Source: Ampullaceana balthica
Taxonomy: Eukaryota > Mollusca > Gastropoda > Lymnaeidae
Assembly (NCBI GenBank): GCA_944989445.1
Contig: CALYLW010000163.1
Span: 467,501-531,500 of the forward strand
Length of the DNA stretch: 64,000 nt
Direction of reading: 5' to 3'
The translations under genes and the position numbers were made by a program. The notes beneath the pieces were generated by a model, which searched no databases, was not told the DNA's origin, and saw only the letters and a list, made by a program, of their open reading frames with translations. Below are positions 46,600-57,902 of the stretch, piece by piece (the stretch's first letter is position 1; the number at the start of each line of letters is the position of its first letter).

Positions 46600-47135
46600 T
46601 GTTACCCTGGGGAACCGCTTCGTTACCTCTACCAACCCGTGGAGAACCGCTCCGTTACCTCTACCAACTCGTGGAGTACCCTCTAACAACCCGTGGAGAA
46701 CCGCTCCGTTACCTCTACCAACTCGTGGAGTACTCTCTACCAACTCGTGGAGTACCCTCTACCAACTCGTGGAGAACCGATCCGTTACCTCTATCAACCC
46801 GTGGAGAACCGCTCCGTTACCTCTACCAACCCGTTGAGAACCGCTCCGTTACCTCTACCAATCCGTGGAGAACCGCTCCGTTACCTCTACCAACTCGTGG
46901 AGAACCGCTCCGTTACCTCTACCAACTCGTGGAGTGCCCTCTACCAACTCGTGGAGAACCGCTCCGTTACCTCTACCAACTCGTGGAGTGCCCTCTACCA
47001 ACTCCTGGAGAACCGCTCCGTTACCTCTACCGACTCGTGGAGAACCGCTTCGTTACCTCTACCAACTCGTGGAGAACCGCTCCGTTACCTCTACCAACTC
47101 GTGGAGAACCGCTCCGTTACCTCTACCAACCCGTT
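46600..47135. repeat. Minisatellite, 32-bp and 22-bp units
   Basis: Long units contain GAACCGCTCCGTTACCTCTA and CCAACTCGTGGA. Short units replace the first part by GTACCCTCTA or GTGCCCTCTA. Sixteen to eighteen units in total. Three plus-strand frames stay open by chance. Confidence 0.95.
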
Positions 47136-47398
47136 GAGTTAAAAATATATTTTGCTATTTCGATTAACAACGAATATTTTTAACCGAGAGCAAGTTTGTG
47201 AAGTTTAAAATAGAAAAAAAGTTTTTAAACCAGTTTTATTTCTATTGACAAAATAATAATCATTTATTGCATCGGAAAACAGCGAAGAAACTCGTGAAAC
47301 CCATTATCTCTCGGGATTGCGACCATATGACTATATGTTAGCTTTATTCATACTGATGTTGAATGTTCATTAGAATTAGTCAAGTTGATGTTTTTTTT
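47136..47398. other. Short AT-rich spacer
   Basis: Nothing recognised. Confidence 0.5.
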
Positions 47399-47660
47399 AA
47401 ATACCTTATATTAACTTGCTTTGTAAGTTTAATCGGACATCCGAACCGACTATTTGTTTATAATTCTTTCACGTGCCAGTTCAGTTCACGCGCTGACGCC
47501 GGTCGTCGATATTCACACCCCTTACCGTCCCTGCGCCCGGTTTTAAAACCAGGGGAGATGATTCTGTTTCAGTCTGTAAATGTAGCGTTTAAACATAATC
47601 ACTACTTTTAGTTATGTCTCATATATAAGGGATTTATAGTAAAAAAAACTTTCTTTTTAC
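47399..47660 (+). mobile_element. AAATCCCTTATAT repeat family, short copy 3
   Basis: Starts AAATACCTTATATTAACTTG and ends AGTTATGTCTCATATATAAG followed by GGATTTATAG, the inverted end motif. About 262 bp, lacking the middle part of copies 1 and 2. Its CACGTGCC, CAGTCTGTAAATG and ACATAATCACTAC pieces occur also in repeat unit 1 (41976-42120). Confidence 0.65.
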
Positions 47661-48442
47661 ATCTATTTATTAAAATCTCATTAACCGTAGAGCTACAAGT
47701 GTTTCTGAGAGAATCAGTTTAAGAGGCCGAAACCCAGAACGTTAGCCGTGTAGCCCACCTGACTACAAATACAATCGTAATGAAATCCGAAAGGAAATGT
47801 GTAATTATTTTCTACAAAACTCGGCCGAAGATAGAACAGAAAGTAAATAATTGGCCATATTATAAAGAGAGCGATGCTCCATGTTGAGAGGTCGCGGTGC
47901 CACTGAAGCAAAAATCAATGGCAGAAAGTCGTGACGGGGCTCACACCAAAGGAAGGAGGTTTTTGAGAAGTCAATTATCCTGGGGGAAAATTTTCGGCCT
48001 CAAGATAAAAAAAGATATTCCCTAACTATGAGATAATGAGAGAGTATTTAAAGTCTGGACTCTACGGAAGCGATTTTTATTCTGGAAGGTCTTTAAAAAA
48101 ATCATTACTTTTCAATAGTTTGCGCGCAGGCAAAGAGCAGAGAGATGAGAAAAAGACATTAAAATATAACTTTACATAACAGGAAAATGCTTCGAAAAAA
48201 TAGTTGATGTTTGAAGACAAAGAAATAACTTGCTAACTGACAAGTGCTGTGACCAAATTGAAGACGCATACCGTTTTGGTAGCCGTCTCTTAGTGGTCGA
48301 ATGGTCATAGTTGTTTCATGGAGCTCCCACAGTAGAAGCGGGTATGTCATAGAAGTAGTTTAGTTGGTGCAAAAATCAGCTTCTATATTGAGATGTCCAG
48401 TTAGAGTTACTTGAAAATGTTCTTAAATATGTACCTGATACC
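47661..48442. other. Unique DNA, no gene established
   Basis: Apart from a candidate exon at 47759-47902 on the minus strand, nothing is recognised. Confidence 0.45.
47759..47902 (-). CDS. Candidate isolated exon with a membrane segment
   Basis: The minus strand has a good splice acceptor (TTTTTGCTTCAG) directly before 47902 and a possible donor (CAG/GTGGGC) after 47759. Between them are 48 in-frame codons. The peptide has a hydrophobic segment, STWSIALFIIWPIIYFLFYL, then an acidic loop with two Cys (DCICSQ). A Trp inside a membrane span followed by a cysteine-containing loop could fit transmembrane segment 4 and loop 2 of a class A receptor, but I cannot identify a family, and no neighbouring exon is visible. 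Chance is a real alternative. Confidence 0.2.
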
Positions 48443-48775
48443 TTCTTGTTGGTGGCGTCTTGTTGGTGGCGTCTTGCTGGTGGTGTCTTGTTAGTGGTGT
48501 CTAGTTGGTGGTGTCTTGTTGGTGGCGTCTTGTTGGTGGCGTCTTGCTGGTGGCGTCTTAATGGTGGCGTCTTGTTGGTGTTGTCTTGTTTGGTGTGTCT
48601 AGTTGGTGTTGTCTTGTTTGGTGTGTCTAGTTGGTGTTGTCTTGTTTGGTGTGTCTAGTTGGTGGTGTCTTGTTTGGTGTGTCTATTTGGTGATGTCAAG
48701 CTAGTGGCGTCTTGATAGTGGCGTCTTGTTGGTGTTGTCTTGTTTGGTGTGTCTTGATGGTGGCGTCTTGCCTAG
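48443..48775. repeat. Minisatellite, 14-15 bp units
   Basis: TTGTTGGTGGCGTC and variants (TAGTTGGTGTTGTC, TTGTTTGGTGTGTC). In the second half a pair TTGTTTGGTGTGTC plus TAGTTGGTGTTGTC repeats as a two-unit block. Confidence 0.95.
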
Positions 48776-48811
48776 GAGGATCTACGATTTTTGTCTCCTT
48801 CTTTCCACTCT

Positions 48812-49570
48812 ACACCTGGACCACAAGACCAACTGAACACCTGGACCACAAGACCAACTGAACACCTTGACCACAAGACCAACTGTACACCTGGACCACA
48901 AGACCAACTGAACACCTGGACCACAAGACCAACTGAACACCTGGACCACAAGACCAACTGAACACCTGGACCACAAGACCAACTGAACACCTGGACCACA
49001 AGACCAACTGAACACCTGGACCACAAGACCAACTGAACACCTGGACCACAAGACCAACTGAACACCTGGACCACAAGACCAACTGAACACCTGGACCACA
49101 AGACCAACTGAACACCTGGAGCACAAGACCAACTGAACACCTGGAGCACAAGACCAACTGAACACCTGGACCACAAGACCAACTGTACACCTGGACCACA
49201 AGACCAACTGTACACCTGGACCACAAGACCAACTGAACACCTGGACCACAAGACCAACTGAACACCTGGACCACAAGACCAACTGAACACCTGGACCACA
49301 AGACCAACTGAACACCTGGACCACAAGACCAACTGAACACCTGGAACACAAGACCAACTGAACACCTGGAACACAAGACCAACTGAACACCTGGACCACA
49401 AGACCAACTGAACACCTGGACCACAAGACCAACTGTACACCTGGACCACAAGACCAACTGAACACTTGGACCACAAGACCAACTGAACACCTGGACCACA
49501 AGACCAACTGAACACCTGGACCACAAGACCAACTGAACACCTGGACCACAAGACCAACTGAACACCTGGA
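48812..49570. repeat. Minisatellite, 25 bp x 30
   Basis: ACACCTGGACCACAAGACCA plus ACTGA, 30 copies with exact length. Variants are TGTACACC for TGAACACC and GAGCACA or GAACACA for GACCACA, and similar variants sit in adjacent units. Three minus-strand frames of 250-290 codons are open only because the unit lacks stops. Confidence 0.97.
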
Positions 49571-50605
49571 CTTCTAGACTCGAGACCAGTTCTACTCTTT
49601 GAGCACAATACCACCCCTACACCTGTACGCAGCTGACACAACACTAAAAAATATCTTAAACTCTGACGTTAAGGTTTGCACATTTTTAGACGAGTTATCC
49701 CATGGATGACGGGTGGAGAAATCATGAAGGTCAAAGCCACCTGTCTGATCGATGATAGCACACTGTAGCAGTTGTGTATCAAATGAGGGGGAAGTAACTA
49801 GGAAGTTTACTGAAGGTGTGGTACCGCAAGGGATGCAAACAGTGTGTGTCTTTGTGTTGAAGATAAGTATGCCCGTCCTAGTGAAGTGAGGGCCCCCCCC
49901 CCTTCAAACAATACCTTCTTTTCATCCAAACAAGTTTGCTAACGATGAAAACACTCAAAAAGAATATATATATAATGCGAAGTAGATTGATTTTGAAATG
50001 ACCATGAACCTCGCGCTTCAAAATTTAACGGTATATAAACGTTATACAGTACTTCTGTTATTTTTATGTTTTATTGGATTCTAGAAAAACGCTGCGTTTG
50101 TTTTATTTATACGTCTTCTGGGGTAGAGATTATTTGAGTACTTCTTTTGTGACGCCGAACTTCCTGGGAGGCGCGTCACGTTTTTGGTCTTGTTCGTCGT
50201 TCTTGTTCAGATTGGTTCTAGAAGAATTCCTTTCTGGTGCATTATATTGTGGACCGTGGATATTGGGGAAAATGCTGTTGTTCAATGATGGTCGTATTGT
50301 GAATGTTTGTGACGAGACTGATACACAGTGTTTACATCTGGACAATTGTAAATTGATTACTGTATTAAGTTTAAGTATTTCAAAGTTCATGAATTAAATT
50401 ATGTTTCAACTTCAACTTGTGGCTTGAATTCTTGTCACTTTGAGGCGGAGTCTGTGTTCAATGTAATGTAATGGTAGTGAACTGGTGTAAGTTCTTAACG
50501 CCAATTTTTGTTGTAATCTTAAGTGAACTGTGAAGCTTCATTATTTTCTAAAAATCCATGCACATTACAGATTATATTTGGACCGGTCACTTAGAGCGAG
50601 CAAGT
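49571..50605. other. Unique non-coding DNA
   Basis: Contains a poly-C run near 49892 and an AT-rich part. An open stretch of 107 codons at 50074-50397 is not recognised and begins without an ATG. No gene is claimed. Confidence 0.45.
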
Positions 50606-53425
50606 GCTATGTAGAACTCGTAGTCTAGTGAACATGTTCTATGTGGAGCTTCTAGTCTAGTGAACATGTTCTACTTGGAGCTGCTTGTCTAGTGAACATG
50701 TTCTGTGTGGATCTGCTAGTCTAGTGAACATGTTCTATGTGGAGCTGTTAGTCTAGTGAACATGTTCTATGTGGAGCTGCTTGTCTAGTGAACATGTTCT
50801 ATGTGGAGCTGCTTGTCTAGTGAACATGTTCTATGTGGAGCTGCTTGTCTAGTGAACATGTTCTATGTGGAGCTGCTTGTCTAGTGAACATGTTCTGTGT
50901 GGAGCTGCTTGTCTAGTGAACATGTTCTATGTGGAGCTGTTAGTCTAGTGAAGATGTTCTGTGTGGAGCTGCTAGTCTAGTGAACATGTTCTATGTGGAG
51001 CTGCTTGTCTAGTGAACATGTTCTATGTGGAGCTGCTTGTCTAGTGAACATGTTCTATGTGGAGCTGCTTGTCTAGTGAACATGTTCTATGTGGAGCTGC
51101 TTGTCTAGTGAACATGTTCTATGTGGAGCCGCTAATCTAGTGAACATGTTCTATGTGGAGCTGCTAGTCTAGTGAACATGTTCTATGTGGAGCTGCTAGT
51201 GTAGTGAACATGTTCTATGTGGGGCTGCTAGTCTAATAAACATGTTCTATGTGGAGCTGTTAGTCTAGTGAACATGTTCTATGGTAAGCTGCTAGTCTAG
51301 TGAACATTTTATATGTGGAGCTGCTAGTCTAGTGAACATGTTCTATGGTAAGCTGCTAGTCTAGTGAACATGTTCTATGTGGAGCTGCTTGTCTAGTGAA
51401 CATGTTCTATGTGGAGCTGCTTGTCTAGTGAACATGTTCTATGGTAAGCTGCTAGTCTAGTGAACATGTTCTATGTGGAGCTGCTTGTCTAGTGAACATG
51501 TTCTATGTGGAGCTGCTTGTCTAGTGAACATGTTCTATGTGGAGCTGCTTGTCTAGTGAACATGTTCTATGTGGCGCCGCTAGTCTAGTGAACATGTTCT
51601 TTGTTGAGCTGCTGCTAGTCCAGTGAACATGTTCTATGTGGAGCTGCTAGTCCAGTGAACATGTGCTATGTGGAGCTGCTAGGCTAGTGAACATGTTCTA
51701 TGTGGAGCTGCTAGTCTAGTGAACATGTTTTATGTGGAGCTGCTAGTCCAGTGAACATGTGCTATGTGGAGCTGCTAGTCTAGTGAACATGTTCTATGTG
51801 GAGCTGCTAGTCCAGTGAACATGTGCTATGTGGAGCTGCTAGGCTAGTGAACATGTTTTATGTGGAGCTGCTAGTCCAGTGAACATGTGCTATGTGGAGC
51901 TGCTAGTCTAGTGAACATGTTCTATGTGGAGCTGCTTGTCTAGTGAACATGTTCTGTGTGGAGCTGCTTGTCTAGTGAACATGTTCTATGCAGAACCGTT
52001 AGTCTAGTAAACATGTTCTATGTGGAGCTGCTAGTCTAGTGAACATGTTCTATGGTAAGCTGCTAGTCTAGTGAACATGTTCTATGTGGAGCTGCTTGTC
52101 TAGTGAACATGTTCTATGTGGAGCTGCTTGTCTAGTGAACATGTTCTATGTGGAGCTGCTTGTCTAGTGAACATGTTCTATGTGGCGCCGCTAGTCTAGT
52201 GAACATGTTCTTTGTTGAGCTGCTGCTAGTCCAGTGAACATGTGCTATGTGGAGCTGCTAGGCTAGTGAACATGTTTTATGTGGAGCTGCTAGTCCAGTG
52301 AACATGTGCTATGTGGAGCTGCTAGTCTAGTGAACATGTTCTATGTGGAGCTGCTTGTCTAGTGAACATGTTCTGTGTGGAGCTGCTTGTCTAGTGAACA
52401 TGTTCTATGCAGAACCGTTAGTCTAGTAAACATGTTCTATGTGGAGCTGCTAGTCTAGTGAACATGTTCTATGGTAAGCTGCTAGTCTAGTGAACATGTT
52501 CTATGTGGAGCTGCTTGTCTAGTGAACATGTTCTATGTGGAGCTGCTTGTCTAGTGAACATGTTCTATGTGGAGCTGCTTGTCTAGTGAACATGTTCTAT
52601 GTGGCGCCGCTAGTCTAGTGAACATGTTCTTTGTTGAGCTGCTGCTAGTCCAGTGAACATGTTCTATGTGGAGCTGCTAGTCCAGTGAACATGTGCTATG
52701 TGGAGCTGCTAGGCTAGTGAACATGTTCTATGTGGAGCTGCTAGTCTAGTGAACATGTTTTATGTGGAGCTGCTAGTCCAGTGAACATGTGCTATGTGGA
52801 GCTGCTAGTCTAGTGAACATGTTCTATGTGGAGCTGCTAGTCCAGTGAACATGTGCTATGTGGAGCTGCTAGGCTAGTGAACATGTTTTATGTGGAGCTG
52901 CTAGTCCAGTGAACATGTGCTATGTGGAGCTGCTAGTCTAGTGAACATGTTCTATGTGGAGCTGCTTGTCTAGTGAACATGTTCTGTGTGGAGCTGCTTG
53001 TCTAGTGAACATGTTCTATGCAGAACCGTTAGTCTAGTAAACATGTTCTATGTGGAGCTGCTAGTCTAGTGAACATGTTCTATGGTAAGCTGCTAGTCTA
53101 GTGAACATTTTCTATGTGGAGCTGCTAGTCTAGTGAACATGTTCTATGTGGAGCGGCTTGTTTAATGAACATGTTCTATGTAGAACCGGTAGTCTAGTAA
53201 ACATGTTCTATGTGGAGCTGCTTGTCTAGTGAACATGTTCTATGTGGAGCTGCTTGTCTAGTGAACATGTTCTATGTGGAGCTGTTTGTCTAGTGAACAT
53301 GTTCTATGCAGAACCGTTATTCTAGTAAACATGTTCTATGTGGAGCTGCTAGTCTAGTGAACATGTTCTATGTGGAGCTGCTTGTCTAGTGAACATGTTC
53401 TATGTAGAACTAGTATTCTAGTGAA
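50606..53425. repeat. Large minisatellite, 32 bp x about 88
   Basis: The unit is CTAGTGAACATGTTCTATGT plus GGAGCTGCTTGT or GGAGCTGCTAGT. Marker variants recur in order. TTGTTGAGCTGCTGC is at 51601, 52212 and 52631; CAGAACCGTTAGT is at 51991, 52410 and 53021. The outer pairs are both 1030 bp apart and the middle steps are 611 and 419 bp, so a block of about 32 units was duplicated. Confidence 0.97.
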
Positions 53426-53557
53426 TATAATATGTAAGTAGCTTATATTTCAGGGCAAATGTTCCGAATAGGCCAGCTAACCTTGGACATGTGATCTTTT
53501 AATCGCACTCAGTTCGGGTTACACTTTTTTTTAGCGCACCCAGTCTAATACATATGT
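53426..53557. other. Short unique spacer
   Basis: Nothing recognised between the array and the hAT duplication at 53558. Confidence 0.5.
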
Positions 53558-54459
53558 AATATATGCAGAGGCGTCACTAAGGGGTGCGGAGGGTGCTGAC
53601 CCGCACCAGGTGACTCTATTACAAGGGGATTACAACAAAAGCGTAACATTCTGTCTAATCCCGTTATTTGGCACTTGCAGACTCGGAGGTCTATGGGGTA
53701 AGGGGCCGTCCATAAATGACGTCACGCACCTAGGGGGGAGGGGGGTCACACTTTAGTGACGATCCGTGACGTGGGGGGAGGGAGGGGGGTTGAAGAAATG
53801 TGACGTCACATCAAAAGGGTAACTTTAAATAAAAATTCCACTGAAATATTTGGTCGCTTACAATTTATTTAATGATTTTTTTAATATATTTTTTTTAAAT
53901 CAGTGCTTCTCAATGTGCCGGTCGGTAGGCCATCAGACGCTGGTTGGCGTAAGCTATCAAGACACGAAAATTAAATCTAATTATAATACTTAAGTTTGAG
54001 AATCCACAAAGTAACGTATGAAATTGTTACACTGCGTCGTTTGATGTTGACATCAAAGCATTTGTGATGTAACCGCAGCTCCGTTTGGTTCTTTCATGGC
54101 AGGAGTCGTCGAATGTTTTTGCCCGTTACCCCAAAATATACAAGTTTATGTGTGTGTGTTACCCCCCCCCTCCAAACCCCCAGACTCTAGGTCCTGCTCA
54201 CATGACTCGGGGATTTGGGGGAGCGTCGTTAGCGAAAATGCTACTGGTGAGTTTTACAAGCATGTCAAGTGTCTAAAAATGATCTGAATAGTATTATGTG
54301 TAGATATTTTCATTCAAAACGACACGGAATATCCTTTTTCTTTAAAAGGCGAGGGGGTGGGGAGGGAATCTATTTGATAGAATTAAAAACGTTTTAAGTT
54401 TGATATAATTGTTCGATTGGTTTTTGGTCAAACGCCCCTGGCCATTCTAGTCTTCTAGA

Positions 54460-54653
54460 TCAGTGCTTCTCAAAGTGGTGGTCCACGGACCGGTGCCGGT
54501 CCGTGGGTCATCCGCTGCCGATCCACAGATGTTCTCCAAAAAAGGACCGAAAAAATTGGAAAATAGTACACCGGTCCCTGGTGCAAAGGGAAAAATATCT
54601 GCCGGTCCACCATACTAAAACGTTTGAGAAGCACTGTTCTAGATATAATGTTA
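54460..54653 (-). mobile_element. hAT miniature element inside copy B
   Basis: CAGTGCTTCTCAAA to GTTTGAGAAGCACTG, flanked by TCTAGAT and TTCTAGAT, the same site and target sequence as the element at 15398-15581 in copy A, in inverse orientation. One shared insertion event therefore predates the duplication of the host element. Confidence 0.9.
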
Positions 54654-55243
54654 AATGAGCCTATTTAAAATTAGTCAAGTATTCATTTACTTTAGTGAAT
54701 GCATCAAATTCTTGACATCGCAACTCGAGAGGAGCACAAAACAACTTTTTTTCTTAGCTCAGCTTTTAAGGCATTAATTTTAAATATCACAGAAAGGATA
54801 CTTTGTACAGACAAGTCATGTGGATTAAGATTATTGTCACTCGTGTCAATATAAATGAAAGTAGGGTAGATTTAGGTGTCTTCGTATAGTACGTAGGTAA
54901 GAAATCTACATAGTTGTCAAATTTTCAAAAAATGCATTTTCTGGAAGGAACCGGTTCAATAATGGACATATGTTCCAAGCGTACACGTACATATGACGTA
55001 TTTTAATATATCTAGTGGATTGTAGTGAATGTTATATGTCCCAAATGAGTCTGCATTACCCACAATAATTCCCTTTTTGACCCCAGATGAGGTTATTTAC
55101 CTCTGTTCGCCGACCTCTTTCTTTCTTGTTGCTAGTATATCATAAAGTATAGGACTGCTGTCAATTGAGGGATTTTTTAAAAATACATTTTAAAAGATGT
55201 TATTTTTAAATAATTTATTTTTCTAATCAAAAACATAAACCGT

Positions 55244-55453
55244 GATGATCAATAGTCAATGTTTAATTTGTATGATGATTAATAGTCAATGTTTAATTTG
55301 TATGATGATTAATAGTCAATGTTTAATTTGTATGATGATTAATAGTCAATGTTTAATTTGTATGATGATCAATAGTCAATGTTTAATTTGTATGATGATC
55401 AATAGTCAATGTTTAATTTGTATGATGATCAATAGTCAATGTTTAATTTGTAT
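55244..55453. repeat. Minisatellite, 30 bp x 7, inside copy B
   Basis: GATGATTAATAGTCAATGTT plus TAATTTGTAT, seven exact-length units; first and last three read GATGATC. The orthologous place in copy A (14778-14813, reverse complement) has one unit only. Confidence 0.97.
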
Positions 55454-55913
55454 GCATTAAAATAAAATATAAGCTAAGGATGTTAATACAGTTCGTTTTC
55501 TGAAGGCCGGTTAAACGTTTTAAAAAAATGCTTCACGCGGGTTGTGATATTACAATGTAGATCTTCACTAAATAAATAATAAATACTTAAATGACAATAA
55601 AAGTGATTTGAAACATACTTATTTTCAAATAGAAAATAAAGTGGCTGTTTTTTTTTGTCAAAGATTTGTGACGTATTTTAGAGGGGGGGTCTAAGTTTTT
55701 GTGACGACGCGTGACGAGTGACGAGGGGGGGGGAGGGTGTCAAAAATTGGCTAAAATCGCGTGACGTCATTTATGGACGGCCCCTAAGTCGTGAGGAGAT
55801 GACACAATGAGGTACCGCACTGCGTGACACCAACCCTAGTGACACCTCTGAATGTATGGAACACCTCTAAAAGTTCGCGCAAACTCAAGTAACACTCAAG
55901 TGTTTATCTATTG

Positions 55914-56013
55914 TTTTTCTAGTATTAAAGTATATAGCCATCCAGTGTTTTTCTAGTATTAAAGTATATAGCCATCCAGTGTTTTTCTAGTATTAAAGTA
56001 TATAGCCATCCAG
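55914..56013. repeat. Minisatellite, 34 bp x 3
   Basis: TTTTTCTAGTATTAAAGTAT plus ATAGCCATCCAG, identical in the copies I compared (AGTATTAAAG at 55921, 55955 and 55989). Confidence 0.95.
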
Positions 56014-56284
56014 GCCCATGAGTTGCCAGAGTTTTAATCAACAGCTCGTGTTTCTCTCAATCTTAAATCAACACACGACTCATCATCTGTTGGTCAAATT
56101 ACCACGGAGCCGGGGAAACTTTCATGCACTGGGAGCAGACCTTCGATTTGTGGCATCGTATTGTGTTAGCCAGGCTCTCGACAGGAACAAAGGCTACGAT
56201 TCAAAACAGACTCCAGGACACAAAGGTCACTCTCATGGTATCGGAGTATGGATTTGCAATTTCTAGCTGGTATCGGAATCGCCT
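56014..56284. other. Unique spacer
   Basis: No gene recognised. Confidence 0.5.
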
Positions 56285-56465
56285 ATTCTTTCCATGGTAT
56301 CTTGGTCTTCGATTTTCCCCATGGTAATGGAGTCACCAATTCTTTCCACGGTATCTTGGTCTTCGATTTTCCCCATGGTAATGGAGTCACCAATTCTTTC
56401 CACGGTATCTTGGTCTTCGATTTTCCCCATGGTAATGGAGTCACATTTTCTTTCCATGGTATCGT
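56285..56465. repeat. Minisatellite, 54 bp x 3.3
   Basis: TTTCCACGGTATCTTGGTC then TTCGATTTTCCCCATGGTAA and TGGAGTCAC. Copies differ by CCATGG or CCACGG. Confidence 0.95.
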
Positions 56466-56949
56466 AGTCTACTATCGAAGTCGCCTACTCCTCCCCACCT
56501 TCTCTGACACTTCGTCACATCGCCTCACTTGAAATGTAAGGGTTCACATTGTATATATATTATTTTACATTTATTTTATTGTTGTCATTGTTTTATTATA
56601 ATTTATTTGATTTATAATGTGCACTTTTAAGAATTGAAGAATACTACTTTCTTTTCTATAGTTTTCCATGATATTTTCAATTTTTAGTGTTGCTTCTGTG
56701 TGGCTTGGAACGTGTTTAGTATTTTACATGTAAAACAGTTCGAGATACGAATAATCCAAGATACGAAAGCCACCCGGAACGAATTAATTTCGTATCTCGA
56801 GGTACCACTATATGTTGTAAAAAGTTATGATAGACTAACTGTTTAGACAATCTATGTGGCTGTGAACTTTGTCAAATTGAAATTTTTATTCTAAAAGAAA
56901 AATTGTTTTATTGAAATACAATAAATTATAAGCTAATTTATATCAATAG
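56466..56949. other. AT-rich DNA with a Tc1/mariner-like end
   Basis: At about 56742-56812 the sequence has TTCGAGATACGAATAATCC and ends TTCGTATCTCGAGGTACCAC followed by TATA. Reversed, the end reads TAGTGGTACCTCGAGATACG, similar to mariner-type termini with TA target. No transposase and no clear second terminus. The rest is unremarkable. Confidence 0.35.
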
Positions 56950-57345
56950 TGTGTAATATTAATATACAATGATAGATGGCTAAATATGATGGATGGCCAA
57001 TATATGATGGATGGCCAATATATGATGGATGGCTAATATATGATGGATGACAATATACGTTGGAGGGCCAATATATGATGGATGGCCAATATATGATGGA
57101 TGGCCAATATATGATGGATGGCCAACATGCTGGATGGCCAATATATGAAGGATGGCCAATATATGATGGATGGCCAATATATGATGGATGGCCAATATAT
57201 GATGGATGGCCAATATATGATGGGTGGCTAATATATGCTGAATGGCCGATATATGCTGAATGGCCAATACATGCTGAATGGCCAATATATGCTGAATAGC
57301 CAATATCTGCTGAATGGCCAATATATGCTGAATGGCCAATATATG
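56950..57345. repeat. Minisatellite, 18 bp x 21
   Basis: ATATGATGGATGGCCAAT in the left two thirds and ATATGCTGAATGGCCAAT in the right third: two subfamilies in separate blocks. Confidence 0.95.
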
Positions 57346-57760
57346 AAGTGCATTGATGGATTTCGTCACGAGATGTCAATCTATCTCAGCGGGAATGATT
57401 TCTTTTACAAGGGAGGCTACTCGAACTATGTTGCATCGACCTTGAGTTCAAGAGGTTAAAGGTCAAGCACCTCTTCTAAACAACCCCAGGGAATAGGAAC
57501 ATCTCTTGTATGAGGTGACACGTAGATAATGGAACATTCCACTTTAACAACTGGAACGGAGATAGAGGGATAACGAGGCAGACAGAGAATTGTTTATTTA
57601 ATTATTCATATAGATTTAGAGATTGAAAGAGAGAAAAGGAACGTAAAAGAAAGATTTAGAAATAAGCAGAAAGAAAAAGAGAACGAAGTTTGAGAAAACG
57701 AAAGTAAAGGGGAAAAAAAGGTATATAGGAGCGAGTGACATAGGAGGATGTAGAAAGAGT
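57346..57760. other. Unique spacer, purine-rich at its end
   Basis: No gene recognised. From about 57600 the plus strand becomes purine-rich and leads into the GA array. Confidence 0.5.
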
Positions 57761-57870
57761 GTGTGTGTGTGTGAGGTAGAGAGACAGAGAGAGAGAGAGA
57801 GACAGAGAGAGAGAGACAGAGAGAGAGAGACAGAGAGAGAGAGAGACAGAGAGAGAGAGAGAGACAGAGA

Positions 57871-57902
<32 letters not shown>

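Larger units (their letters stand above)
53699..55787 (-). mobile_element. TIR element, 2.1 kb, copy B (inverse of copy A)
   Basis: The element proper is 53702-55784, with ends GGGGCCGTCCATAAATGACG and TGACGTCATTTATGGACGG plus CCCC, and TAA on both sides (53699-53701, 55785-55787). Its order is the reverse complement of copy A: hAT remnant (53901-53950), hAT miniature element (about 54460-54645), a common body (54650-55140), and a common left end. It differs by an expanded 30-bp repeat at 55244-55453 that is single in copy A. No coding region. Confidence 0.88.
53558..55858 (+). mobile_element. hAT miniature element split by TIR element B
   Basis: The element proper is 53566-55850. It starts CAGAGGCGTCACTAAGG and ends CCCTAGTGACACCTCTG. 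AATATATG (53558-53565) and AATGTATG (55851-55858) are a 7/8 target duplication. Without copy B and its TAA duplication it is about 200 bp. Confidence 0.85.

Noticed and set aside
48772..49644. Three overlapping minus-strand frames of 250-290 codons
   Set aside because: They follow from the 25-bp unit lacking stops. All three frames give the same cyclic peptide.
50074..50397. 107-codon open frame as a gene
   Set aside because: It has no ATG at its start, its middle is hydrophobic without pattern, and I recognise no family.
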